A stretch of 64,000 bases of DNA from Tabrizicola_A sp965284335 (GTDB lineage: Bacteria > Pseudomonadota > Alphaproteobacteria > Rhodobacterales > Rhodobacteraceae): the NCBI RefSeq assembly GCF_965284335.1, contig NZ_OZ260076.1. One strand, 5' to 3'. The position numbers and the translations under genes were made by a program. The notes below the pieces were generated by a model. It had not been told where the DNA came from and made no database searches. It saw nothing but the letters and a program-made list of their open reading frames with translations. Below, piece after piece: positions 50,365-58,934 of the stretch (the stretch's first letter is position 1; each line of letters starts with the position of its first letter).

Positions 50365-51374
50365 TGCGCCGCCCTTTCCATGGCTTGCGAATTAGAAGGA
50401 AGCATCCCGAAAGAACTTGCAAAAAACCGCGCCCAATTGTCGCCCATCAGCGCGGCAATCTCATCGGGACCAAAGCCGACCTTGGCCAAGCCCGCGCGCA
50501 GATTGCCAAAGTCACGGTTGTCGCGAAACCAGTTTGGCATCGGCGGAAAGCCGGGCGCGTCCTTGGAACCTTCACCAAAATCCACGCTTTTTGTCCAGCG
50601 CCCGCTGCGCATCCATTCCACAACACTGTCGGGCTGATCTTGGCACAGATCGGTGCCGATCCCCAGAAAATGCGTGCCATGGCGTTCAGCGATCCGCGCG
50701 ATCATGGTGCAAAAATCATCAAGCTCACAGGCGCTGCCCTTGTGCAGATGATGGGGGTAAAGCGAAAAGCCAAACATCCCGCCGGTCTGGGCCAAGGCGG
50801 CAATCACGGCGTCGGATTTGTTGCGCCGCGCCGCGTGCCAGTCATGCGGGTTGGCATGGGTCACCGCAATGGGGCGCGCGGAATGTTCCAAGGCCGCAAG
50901 GGTCGATTTTTCGCCCGAATGGCTCATATCGACGACCATGCCGACACGGTTCATCTCGGCCACCACCTCACGGCCCATGCGCGTTAAACCGGTGTCTTCC
51001 GTCTCATAGCAGCCCGTGGCCAGCAAAGACTGGTTGTTATAGGTCAATTGCATGAAGCGCAGACCCAGCCGGTGCAACACCTCGACCAGGCCGATGTCAT
51101 CCTCGATGCAGCTGGGATTTTGCGCGCCAAAGAAAATCGCGGTGCGCCCCGTGGCGCGGGCAAGCTGCACATCCTCGGCGGTAAAGCCTTGAAAGATCAG
51201 ATCGGGCCAGCGTTCGAACCAACGGTTCCACTGTTCAATCCGCGCCACGGTTTCGCGAAAATTCTCGTGATAGACCAGCGTGACATGCACCGCATCGACC
51301 CCGCCCGCCCGCAATTGGCGAAAGATGGTTTCGGACCAGTTGGAATATTGCAGCCCGTCGATCAGAAAATTCAT
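50361..51374 (-). CDS. Peptidase M19 (membrane dipeptidase) homologue with altered metal site
   Basis: TIM-barrel protein of 337 residues from the ATG at 51374. It begins MNFLIDGLQYSNWSETIF. In active renal dipeptidases the N-terminal motif is DGHND and supplies His and Asp metal ligands; here it is DGLQY. The bridging Glu position is Gln86 (GAQN). The later ligands are kept: His152 (VDMSHSG), His173 (VTHANPH) and Asp242 (GIGTDLCQDQ). Similar M19 proteins with a DGL-type start occur beside dimethylglycine and betaine catabolic genes in Pseudomonas (family knowledge). The start overlaps the aldehyde dehydrogenase stop (ATGA). It may act on an N-methylated amide or be a lyase-like relative rather than a dipeptidase. 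Confidence 0.83.
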   Translation of the reverse strand: MNFLIDGLQYSNWSETIFRQLRAGGVDAVHVTLVYHENFRETVARIEQWNRWFERWPDLIFQGFTAEDVQLARATGRTAIFFGAQNPSCIEDDIGLVEVLHRLGLRFMQLTYNNQSLLATGCYETEDTGLTRMGREVVAEMNRVGMVVDMSHSGEKSTLAALEHSARPIAVTHANPHDWHAARRNKSDAVIAALAQTGGMFGFSLYPHHLHKGSACELDDFCTMIARIAERHGTHFLGIGTDLCQDQPDSVVEWMRSGRWTKSVDFGEGSKDAPGFPPMPNWFRDNRDFGNLRAGLAKVGFGPDEIAALMGDNWARFFASSFGMLPSNSQAMERAAQ

Positions 51375-52822
51375 TCCGGCACCCCTGACGCCATGTAAGC
51401 GGTCTTGACCGTTGTAAAAAACTCGGCCGCATAGCGGCCTTGCTCGCGGGGGCCAAATGAGGACATGCCCCGACCGCCAAAGGGAACATGATAATCCGTG
51501 CCCGCTGTCGGCAGGTTCACCATGACACAACCCGCCCGCATATTGGCACGGAAATGATTGGCCCGCGCAAGGCTGCGGGTCATGATCCCTGCGGTCAGGC
51601 CAAAGGGGCTGTCATTGGCCAAGGCCAGCGCCTCGGCATAGCTGTCGGCGGGGATAATGGCTGTGATGGGGGCGAACATCTCGGTTTGATTGATCGCCAT
51701 ATCGTTGCGGGTGGCGGCAAAGACGGCGGGGGCCATGAAATACCCGTCGGTCGGACGCTCCAGCCGCTGGCCACCGGTCAACAGCTCCGCCCCCTCGGCG
51801 CGGCCCTTGGTGATCCAGTCAAGATTGGACGCAAGCTGGCCTGCGCTGACCACCGGGCCAATCTGCGTGCCCTCGGCCAAGGCATGGCCAACGCGCAGCG
51901 CCTCGGCGGCTTTGACCAGTTTTTCGGTAAAGGCCTCCAGCACCGCGCGATGCACGATCAACCGCGAGGCGGCGGTGCATTTCTGCCCCGTGCCGCCAAA
52001 GGCCGCGTTGGCCGCATGGGCCACCGCCAGATCCAGATCGCAATCCTCCATGATGAGCATGGGGTTTTTCGACCCCATTTCCATTTGCAACTTTGCCCGA
52101 TTGCCCAAAACGCGGGCGGCGATGCCCTGCCCCACCTCGACCGAGCCGGTAAAGCTGACAGCGTCCACACCGGGATGGCCGACCAAACGATCTCCCACCT
52201 CGCGCCCGGCGCCCATCACCAGATTGAAACAGCCCGGCGGAAGCCCGGCGCGTGAGATGATTTCGGCCAAAGCCACAGCAGAGGCGGGGGTCAGATTGGC
52301 AGGTTTCCACACCACCGCATTGCCATAGGCCAAGGCGGGGGCGATTTTCCATGCCGGGGTGGCGACGGGGAAATTCCACGGCGTCACGATGGCCACAACC
52401 CCCACCGCCTCGCGCCGCACTTCGATTTCCACGCCCGGACGCACGCTTTCGGCCTGATCCCCTTGCAAGCGCAACGCCTCGGCGGCGAACCAAGTAAAGA
52501 ACTGCCCCGCGCGATAGACCTCGCCTTTGCCTTCGGCCAAGGGCTTGCCCTCTTCGCGGGCCAAAAGCGCGCCGATTTCGGCAGAGCGGGCCATCAATTC
52601 GGTGCCGATCTGCATCAAGGCATCATGGCGGCGCTGAATGCCCGCAGCCCACCAACCGGGCTGGGCCGCACGCGCGGCGGCCACCGCGACATCGACATCG
52701 GCCGCCTCGGCCTGTGCAAAATGGCCGATCACATCGGACAGATCCGACGGGTTGACATTGGCGACCGTCTGCGCCCCCGCCTGCCATGCCCCGTTGATGT
52801 AGTTTCGCGTCTCGATTGTCAT
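51371..52822 (-). CDS. Aldehyde dehydrogenase, ketoglutarate-semialdehyde-dehydrogenase-like
   Basis: NAD(P)-dependent aldehyde dehydrogenase, 483 residues from the ATG at 52822. Motifs are VAIVTPWNFPVATPAWK, FTGSVEVGQG, MEMGSKNPMLIMEDCDLDLAV (general base Glu; Gly-Gly-Lys replaced by Gly-Ser-Lys) and GGTGQKCTAASRLIV with the catalytic Cys. The sequence style is that of 2-ketoglutarate semialdehyde dehydrogenases. It is co-transcribed with an osmolyte-type importer, which suggests oxidation of an aldehyde released from a betaine-like compound. Three possible start ATG or CTG codons cluster at 52822-52843; 52822 has the best GGA spacing. Confidence 0.87.
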   Translation of the reverse strand: MTIETRNYINGAWQAGAQTVANVNPSDLSDVIGHFAQAEAADVDVAVAAARAAQPGWWAAGIQRRHDALMQIGTELMARSAEIGALLAREEGKPLAEGKGEVYRAGQFFTWFAAEALRLQGDQAESVRPGVEIEVRREAVGVVAIVTPWNFPVATPAWKIAPALAYGNAVVWKPANLTPASAVALAEIISRAGLPPGCFNLVMGAGREVGDRLVGHPGVDAVSFTGSVEVGQGIAARVLGNRAKLQMEMGSKNPMLIMEDCDLDLAVAHAANAAFGGTGQKCTAASRLIVHRAVLEAFTEKLVKAAEALRVGHALAEGTQIGPVVSAGQLASNLDWITKGRAEGAELLTGGQRLERPTDGYFMAPAVFAATRNDMAINQTEMFAPITAIIPADSYAEALALANDSPFGLTAGIMTRSLARANHFRANMRAGCVMVNLPTAGTDYHVPFGGRGMSSFGPREQGRYAAEFFTTVKTAYMASGVPE

Positions 52823-52858
52823 ATTCATTCCGTTTTCAAGCAAATCTTGGCCCGCAGG

Positions 52859-53908
52859 TTACACCCGCGCCAAAGCTTCCATCACACGCCGCGACGTCAG
52901 AACCCCGGCCATCTGGCCATTCGCCCCCCGCACCGCCACTTCGTTCGCCCCGGTGGCAAAAACCGCAAAGGCATTTTCCAAAGGCTGATCCGCCGCAATC
53001 ACGGGCGCATCTGTTGTCAGGGCCACATTTGCATCGGCAAAATCGCCGCACAACAAAATCCGCCCGCGATTCACATCCCGCACAAAGCGGGTGACATAAT
53101 CATCGGCCGGGTTGGCCAAAATCTCGGCCCCGGTTCCCACTTGGCGCAGCATACCGTCTTTCAAAATGGCGATGTGGTCGCCCAGCAAAAGCGCCTCGTC
53201 CAGATCATGGGTGATAAAGACAATCGTTTTGCCCAGCCGCGCCTGAAGCTCTTTGAGCTGCATCTGCATGTCATGGCGGATCAAAGGATCCAGCGCCGAA
53301 AACGCCTCATCCATCAGCAAGACCTGCGCATCGGTGGCCAAGGCGCGCGCAAGCCCCACGCGTTGCTGCATGCCGCCCGAAAGCTGCGCGGGATAGCTGT
53401 CTTCAAAGCTCGACAGCCCGACAAGGGCAATCTGCTCCAGCGCGCGGCGCTGCGCCTCGGGCTTTGGCACACCATCCAGCTGCAAGCCATAAGCCACATT
53501 GTCCAGCACCGAGCGATGCGGCAGCAAGGCGAACTTCTGAAACACCATCGCAATCTTGCGGCGACGGAACGTCTGAAGCTGCAGGGCGTCATAGCCAAGA
53601 ATATCTTCACCATCAAAGAGGATACGCCCCGCCGTCGGTTCGATCAGGCGGTTGAAATGGCGGATCAAGGTGCTTTTGCCAGACCCCGACAGCCCCATGA
53701 TGACAAAGGTTTCCCCCGCACGGATCGTCAGGTTGATGTCATGCAATCCCAAAACATGGCCGGTGTCGGCATTCAGTTTTTGCTTGTCCATGCCGGCACG
53801 GATCTGGGCCAAGGCGGTCTTTGGATCACGTCCAAACACCTTGGACACAGCTTCAACCTGGATCTTGACCGGGCGCATCTGCGCGTCTTGCGTCACTGCT
53901 TGTGTCAT
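52859..53908 (-). CDS. proV: Glycine betaine/proline-betaine ABC transporter ATP-binding protein
   Basis: ATPase of the ProU/OpuA importer family, 349 residues. Walker A is GLSGSGKST, the family insert MVFQKFALLPHRSVLDNVAYGL follows, the signature is LSGGMQQR, and Walker B is VLLMDEAFSALDPL, then FITHDLDEAL. The N-terminal VFGRDPKTALAQIRAGMDKQ extension and a C-terminal CBS-like tail (residues about 275-349) are ProV hallmarks. It is spaced two bases after proW. Confidence 0.92.
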   Translation of the reverse strand: MTQAVTQDAQMRPVKIQVEAVSKVFGRDPKTALAQIRAGMDKQKLNADTGHVLGLHDINLTIRAGETFVIMGLSGSGKSTLIRHFNRLIEPTAGRILFDGEDILGYDALQLQTFRRRKIAMVFQKFALLPHRSVLDNVAYGLQLDGVPKPEAQRRALEQIALVGLSSFEDSYPAQLSGGMQQRVGLARALATDAQVLLMDEAFSALDPLIRHDMQMQLKELQARLGKTIVFITHDLDEALLLGDHIAILKDGMLRQVGTGAEILANPADDYVTRFVRDVNRGRILLCGDFADANVALTTDAPVIAADQPLENAFAVFATGANEVAVRGANGQMAGVLTSRRVMEALARV

Positions 53909-53910
53909 GC

Positions 53911-54780
53911 TCAGTCCTTATGCAGGTTGGCCTGCACCCGGCGGCCATAGCTTTGCGCGATGCGATCAAAGATGATCGCAAGAATAACGATCCCCAGCCC
54001 TGCGATCAGGCCTTTGCTGACCTCAAGCCGTTGGATGCCTTGCAGCACCTGATAGCCCAAGCCCCCCGCCCCGATCATCGAGGCAATGACCACCATCGAC
54101 AGGGCCATCATCGTGGTCTGGTTGATGCCCGCCATGATCGTGGGCATGGCCAAGGGCACCTGAACCGTCCACAACTGTTGACGCGGCGAGGCGCCAAAGG
54201 CACGGCTTGCCTCAAGAATTTCGGGGTCTACCTGCCGGATGCCCAGATCAGTCAGGCGAATGACCGGCGGAATGGCGAAGACAATCGTTGCCAAAAGTGC
54301 CGGTATCTTGCCCGGACCAAAGAGCATCACAAACGGGATCAGATAGACGAAAATCGGCATGGTCTGCATGATGTCCAGAACTGGCAACATGCCACGGCGC
54401 ATCCGGTCAGAACGTGACATCGAAATACCCAAGGGCACCCCGATCACAATCGACAGCACCGTTGCGGCCAGCATCAGGGCCACGGTCGCCATCGCCTCAT
54501 TCCAGACGCCCAAAAAGCCCAAAAGGACCAACAAAACCGCCACCAAGGCCACAGGCTGCCAACGCCGCGCCGCGCCCCATGTCACCGCGCCAAACAGTGC
54601 CACGATGGCCCACCATGGCAAGGTTTGCAGCCCCCGCTCCAGCCCGATGATCGCCCGCAAGACGGGCATGAAGATAAGTTCCAGCGTCTCGCCCCAATTG
54701 GCCACAATGCTGTTGAACCCTGCATCCAGCGCGCGGCCAAAGCTGCGCGTGTCCCAAAGTTCAGGAAAGCCGGAAGTCAT
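53911..54780 (-). CDS. proW: Glycine betaine/proline-betaine ABC transporter permease
   Basis: Permease of 289 residues with about seven helices; GAAGGA upstream of the ATG at 54780. ProW-type features are GLERGLQTLPWWAIVAL near residue 50, SRSDRMRRGMLPVLDIMQTMPIFVYLIP, and the EAA loop LEASRAFGASPRQQLWTVQVPLAMPTIMAG. It lies between proX and proV. Confidence 0.92.
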   Translation of the reverse strand: MTSGFPELWDTRSFGRALDAGFNSIVANWGETLELIFMPVLRAIIGLERGLQTLPWWAIVALFGAVTWGAARRWQPVALVAVLLVLLGFLGVWNEAMATVALMLAATVLSIVIGVPLGISMSRSDRMRRGMLPVLDIMQTMPIFVYLIPFVMLFGPGKIPALLATIVFAIPPVIRLTDLGIRQVDPEILEASRAFGASPRQQLWTVQVPLAMPTIMAGINQTTMMALSMVVIASMIGAGGLGYQVLQGIQRLEVSKGLIAGLGIVILAIIFDRIAQSYGRRVQANLHKD

Positions 54781-54846
54781 GACGTGGTCCTTCAAGTTTG
54801 GGTGCCGCCCACCAAAGCCGCAGGCGACACCAAGTTTCGATCTGGA

Positions 54847-55854
54847 TCAGAGGCTTGCCTTGATCTTTTCCGCGACCTCGGCAGGAACCCATGCCCCCCA
54901 GATCGCCTCGTGCTCTTTCAAGAAATACACCGCAAGCTCTTCGGGCGTGGCCCCATTGTCATCGCCCCATGCCAAGACGGCGCTGATCTCATCGTTTGGC
55001 ACCTGCATTTTCGACAAGAACTCGGCCACAGCGGGGGCTTGATCCTTCAACTCGGACACCACCGCCACCGCGACTTCGCCCGCAGCCCAACCGGTGACTT
55101 GCGGATCGGTGCAATTGGCATCGGTCAGGCAGGTGAACTTCTCGCGGTCGCTTTCGGGCATGCCCAGACGCACCAGCTTGTATTTGCCCACCACATCCGA
55201 GGGGCCCCAGTAATAGCCAACCCAAGGCTCTTTTTGTGCAACAGCCCGCGCGATCGAGGCTTTCAGGTTCTCACCCGAACCCGGCGAAAACAACTCAAAG
55301 CTGCTTTCAAGGCCAAGGGCCTTGTAATAGTTGGTGATGATCACCTCGCTCGCCCAGCCGGGCGGGCCGTTATACAGGCGACCAACGCCGGGGTTCTGGT
55401 TGTCCTCAAACACCGCCCAATTGGCCGCAAGATCTTCGATGGTCTTGATCTCTGGGTGATCGGTCAAGACATAGTCCGGCACCCAAAGCCCGTCTTGGCC
55501 ACCTGCCGAAAAGATATCCGAGGCTTTGTAAACATTGCCCTTTTCCTGCATCTGGTCCCATTGCGCCTGCACGGTCGACACCCAAAGCTCAGGCGCGACG
55601 GTGGGCTGCGACCGGGTCAGCATCGAGGTGGCCGTGGGCACCGTATCGCCGGGCACCAATTGTGCGTCACAGCCATAGCCCGAAGCCATGATCTTTTGCG
55701 CAACATGCGCCAGCGTTGCAGCCGACAGCCAAGTCATCTCGGCCACCGTCACGGTGCCTGCGGTGCCGCAGTCTTGGGCCATGGCCGGTTGCGCCTGCGC
55801 AAGGCCGGCCAAGGCGAGTGCGGCAACTGCCGTAAGCGTTCGTTTCTGTGTCAT
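54847..55854 (-). CDS. proX: Betaine-type ABC transporter substrate-binding protein
   Basis: Exported binding protein of the OpuAC/ProX family, 335 residues; AGGAGG 8 bases before the ATG at 55854. The signal peptide ends near residue 26 (QPAMAQ). The mature protein has TVAEMTWLSAATLAHVAQKIM, GDTVPTATSMLTR, PELWVS, several Trp residues that could line an aromatic box for a quaternary amine (WDQMQ, GLWVPDY, PPGWASE, PWVGYYWGPSDVV), and a Cys pair (FTCLTDANC). The ligand may be glycine betaine, proline betaine, carnitine or similar. It is the first gene of the operon. Confidence 0.92.
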   Translation of the reverse strand: MTQKRTLTAVAALALAGLAQAQPAMAQDCGTAGTVTVAEMTWLSAATLAHVAQKIMASGYGCDAQLVPGDTVPTATSMLTRSQPTVAPELWVSTVQAQWDQMQEKGNVYKASDIFSAGGQDGLWVPDYVLTDHPEIKTIEDLAANWAVFEDNQNPGVGRLYNGPPGWASEVIITNYYKALGLESSFELFSPGSGENLKASIARAVAQKEPWVGYYWGPSDVVGKYKLVRLGMPESDREKFTCLTDANCTDPQVTGWAAGEVAVAVVSELKDQAPAVAEFLSKMQVPNDEISAVLAWGDDNGATPEELAVYFLKEHEAIWGAWVPAEVAEKIKASL

Positions 55855-55906
55855 TCCTAACCCCTCCTGTGATGGCCGGGTGCGCCCCAAGCCATGACTG
55901 GGGCGG

Positions 55907-55935
55907 ACTATGGTTCGGAATGCAACTTCAATCAA
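55907..55935 (-). promoter_or_regulatory. Candidate promoter of the betaine-type operon
   Basis: TTGATT (55930-55935), a 17-base spacer and CATAGT (55907-55912) on the minus strand, about 55 bases upstream of proX, in an AT-rich patch after the LDH2-family gene. Confidence 0.45.
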
Positions 55936-55957
55936 ACGATAAGGAATGAGTTATATT

Positions 55958-56959
55958 TCAGTTTTTCTGAATTTGCAGACGACCGGCCAAATCGTCGTCA
56001 ACCTCGATCCCCGCCGCATCCAGCCGACGCCGCGCCGCAACCCGCCGCGCACCGGGCAAACGCGCGCCCTCTTGCGCCTGAATGGCCTCGGCCAAGGCGG
56101 CGATCCTGTCCACAAAGCCCGGCGCAAAGGCATCGGGATCAATGGCCACAAAGCATTGGCCCGTGCCGGGTGGCCCGCCCACGGGGCCGGAAAACGGGCT
56201 GGCGTCGCGGCTTGCCACTGCGCCCGACAGCGCCGAGGCCAGCACTTCCACCAACAGCCCCATGCCAAAGCCTTTGGCCCCGCCCGATGGCAGCATCGAC
56301 CCTTTCAACCCCGCCGCGGGGTCTGTGGTTGGCCGCCCCTCGGCATCCAAGGCCCAGCCCTCGGGGATCGGCTCGCCACGACGGCTGCGCAAAATGACCT
56401 CGGATTTGGCCACCACACTGGCCGATTGGTCCAGCACAAAGCGCGCGCCCCCTGCCCCATCGGGAACCGCCAAGGCAAAAGGATTGGTGCCGATCACCGG
56501 GATACGCCCGCCCACCGGCGCAATCGAGGCGGGGGCATGGGTAAAGCACAGCCCAATGAGGCCCGTCTCGGCGATGCGTTTGGCGTGATGGCCAAGAATG
56601 CCGCAGTTGTAAGACCGCCGCACCGTCAGCGCGGCAATGCCACAGGCGCGGGCCGCCTCTTGCAGCGCAGGCAGGCCAAGATCAATCGCCGGATGGGCAA
56701 AGCCATGCCCGGCATCCACCACCACCGCCCCCGCACGCGGCTGCGACATTTGCGGTTGGGCGCGGCCATTCACCTTGCCGCAGGTCAGATGCTCGACATA
56801 GATCGGCAGATACATCAACCCATGCGAGCGCACGCCATCCTGCTCGGCCCGCCGGATGGACTGGGCCACGGGCCGCGCCTGGGCCAGATCGGCCCCCGCC
56901 GCACACAACCGATCCACCGCCAAGGTTTCGATCTCATCAAGGCTTATCCGTATCGGCAT
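55958..56959 (-). CDS. LDH2/malate dehydrogenase family oxidoreductase
   Basis: NAD(P)-dependent dehydrogenase of the type 2 malate/L-lactate family, 333 residues. This family also includes ureidoglycolate, sulfolactate and cyclic imino-acid (Pip2C/Pyr2C) reductases. Motifs are AEQDGVRSHGLMYLP with the catalytic His near residue 47, VVVDAGHGFAHPAID, SYNCGILGHHAKR, and PIGTNPFALAVP (read VIGTNPFALAVP here) for cofactor binding, with LPSGGAKGFGMGLLVEVLA in the C-terminal part. It lies just upstream of proX on the same strand and is divergent from the LysR gene. A role in imino-acid or betaine breakdown is an inference. Confidence 0.87.
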   Translation of the reverse strand: MPIRISLDEIETLAVDRLCAAGADLAQARPVAQSIRRAEQDGVRSHGLMYLPIYVEHLTCGKVNGRAQPQMSQPRAGAVVVDAGHGFAHPAIDLGLPALQEAARACGIAALTVRRSYNCGILGHHAKRIAETGLIGLCFTHAPASIAPVGGRIPVIGTNPFALAVPDGAGGARFVLDQSASVVAKSEVILRSRRGEPIPEGWALDAEGRPTTDPAAGLKGSMLPSGGAKGFGMGLLVEVLASALSGAVASRDASPFSGPVGGPPGTGQCFVAIDPDAFAPGFVDRIAALAEAIQAQEGARLPGARRVAARRRLDAAGIEVDDDLAGRLQIQKN

Positions 56960-57064
56960 CTGGGTCTCTTTCCTGTGCTGTCATGGTCATTGCCTGCCAC
57001 AGAGGTGATTGCACGCTTCAGATCAACACAGTATTTCTTGCCTAAACTTAAGGGAAACTGAATC

Positions 57065-57967
57065 ATGCTCCGCCTTGAAGCCCTGCGCGCCTTTGTCGAA
57101 GTGGCCGATCACGGCAATATAAAGGACGCCTCGGAACGGCTTTATCGCACGCCATCGGCCCTTTCGATGACGCTGAAACAGATCGAAGAGCGGCTGGGCT
57201 GTGCGTTGTTTGAGACCGACCGCAAATCCAGCTTAAGCGAGATGGGGCAATTTCTTTATGATCAGTCGGTGGTTTTGCTGCGCGATTATGATCGCGCGAT
57301 GGAACGGATCGACGCGCAATCCAAGGCGCGCAGCGGGCGGCTGCGCATTGCCTCGGTTCCCTCGGTTGCCACCATGTTGCTGCCGCCCTTCTTGCAAGGC
57401 TTCATCGCGCTGCGCCCCGATCTGGATATCGAATTGGTCGACACCGACAGCACCGATGTCAGGCACCTTGTTGAGACGGGACAGGTTGATCTTGGCATTG
57501 CTGGGCTGTCTGCCGATGTGCCGGGCCTGTCTGGTATTCCGATTTTTCGTGATCCGTTAATGCTGGTCTGTCGCCAAGACAATCCCTTGGCCGCCAAAGC
57601 CGGGTTGCTCGACTGGCCCGATCTTGAAGGGCAGGCGATGATCATGAACGAGGCGGCGCGTGGATTGTATTCCGCCCCTGTGCCGCATCATGGCCAAAAG
57701 GCGCATTTTTCGGTGCGCAATGTCGCGTCACTTTTGGCGATGGTGCAGGCGGGCATGGGCATCACGCTGCTGCCCTCTTTGGCCACGGTCAATCTGCCTG
57801 CCAGCTTGACGGTCAGGGCGCTGGCCGATCCGGCCTGTATGCGCACCGTCGGCGTCTATTGGCGCGAGGGCAAATTGCTTAGCCCCGTGACACAGCTGTT
57901 CAAGACAGAGTTCATCGAGGCCGCCCGCGCCCATGCAAAAGCTTTGGGCATTGATGTGATTGTCTAA
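57065..57967 (+). CDS. LysR family transcriptional regulator
   Basis: Regulator of 300 residues. The N-terminal winged helix is LEALRAFVEVADHGNIKDASERLYRTPSALSMTLKQIEERLGCALFETDRK. The effector-binding domain starts near residue 90 (GRLRIASVPSVATMLLPPFLQGF). It is divergent from the LDH2-family gene across 105 bases, the classic LysR target layout, so it probably controls that gene and perhaps the proX operon. An AT-rich stretch around 57035-57060 contains CTTAAG, but no clear T-N11-A box was fixed. Confidence 0.92.
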   Translation: MLRLEALRAFVEVADHGNIKDASERLYRTPSALSMTLKQIEERLGCALFETDRKSSLSEMGQFLYDQSVVLLRDYDRAMERIDAQSKARSGRLRIASVPSVATMLLPPFLQGFIALRPDLDIELVDTDSTDVRHLVETGQVDLGIAGLSADVPGLSGIPIFRDPLMLVCRQDNPLAAKAGLLDWPDLEGQAMIMNEAARGLYSAPVPHHGQKAHFSVRNVASLLAMVQAGMGITLLPSLATVNLPASLTVRALADPACMRTVGVYWREGKLLSPVTQLFKTEFIEAARAHAKALGIDVIV

Positions 57968-57983
57968 GGGGTTTGCCTGTTGG

Positions 57984-58934
57984 TCAGGCACCGGCCAGAA
58001 CAGCCCGGCCCAAGGCCGCACCACTGGTCCAGGCGTCTTGGGCATCAGGGCCAAGGCACCAATCACCCGCACAATGCAAGCGCCCTGATACGTCAGAAAC
58101 ATAGGCTTGACCCAAGGCATGGCTGACGCGCGCATAGCGCCAGCGATGGGCCACCGCATAGTGAATCTGCGCCCGGTCACAGCCCAGCGCCTTGGTCAGA
58201 TGGGGCAGCATCTGGGCGGCAATCTCTTCGGCTGGGGCTTCAAGATGCTGGCGTGTCAGGGTTTGGCCCGCATGGGCAACCCAAGCCTGCCCGGCCTGAG
58301 ATGACCGCCCCGGCTTGGCGCTGTCGCACAGTATGGTTTGCAGGCCATCCTCATCCGCATTTTGCACTCTCGCAGGCAGATCAGCCACAAGACCGGGCAA
58401 GAGCGCCGCCATCAGCGTCAGGCAGGGCGACATCTGCGCGCGCGAAAGCGCCGAGGAAAGCCCATGATCCGCCCCGATCAACCGCAGGATTTGCGGCGCC
58501 GGCAGCGCAAGGATCACTTGGTCAAACCGCAACACCTCATCTGCAAAGTGTAGCGCGACTTGTCCCGTCTCGACCGAAACCTGCGTTGCGGTCTCAGCGT
58601 GTCGAATATCCAAGCCCAAGGCCAAATGCCGCGCAAAACCCGACATGCCGGGCTGGCCGACATAAGAGGTCGGCCCCGCGTCAGGCCAAGCGGTCAAGGC
58701 CCCTGCCCTTGTGGCCGCCTGAACTTCGGCGGCAAACATCGGCTCATGCGCGGCAATCGCAGGTGCGCCGTGGTCGAACTGCAAGCCGCCCTCGGCGCGG
58801 CGCGTCGCCAGCCGCCCCCCGACACCGCGGCTTTTGTCAAAGATAACCGGCGACAACCCGGCCCCGGACAGCACACGCGCGCAAGCCAGCCCAGCAACCC
58901 CCGCACCCACAATGGCAATGCGCGGCGCGCTCAT
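57984..58934 (-). CDS. Renalase-like NAD(P)/FAD-dependent oxidoreductase
   Basis: Flavoprotein of 316 residues. The FAD-binding motif is IAIVGAGVAGLACARVL (residues 6-22), followed by FDKSRGVGGRLATRR and FDHGAPAI, the pattern of renalase-like amine oxidase relatives. The C-terminal AGDWCLGPDAQDAWTSGAALG is the second FAD motif. Its ATG overlaps the upstream ketopantoate-reductase-like stop by four bases. It is the last gene of the right-hand operon. The substrate is unknown; such enzymes oxidise reduced nicotinamide isomers or amines. Confidence 0.82.
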   Translation of the reverse strand: MSAPRIAIVGAGVAGLACARVLSGAGLSPVIFDKSRGVGGRLATRRAEGGLQFDHGAPAIAAHEPMFAAEVQAATRAGALTAWPDAGPTSYVGQPGMSGFARHLALGLDIRHAETATQVSVETGQVALHFADEVLRFDQVILALPAPQILRLIGADHGLSSALSRAQMSPCLTLMAALLPGLVADLPARVQNADEDGLQTILCDSAKPGRSSQAGQAWVAHAGQTLTRQHLEAPAEEIAAQMLPHLTKALGCDRAQIHYAVAHRWRYARVSHALGQAYVSDVSGRLHCAGDWCLGPDAQDAWTSGAALGRAVLAGA

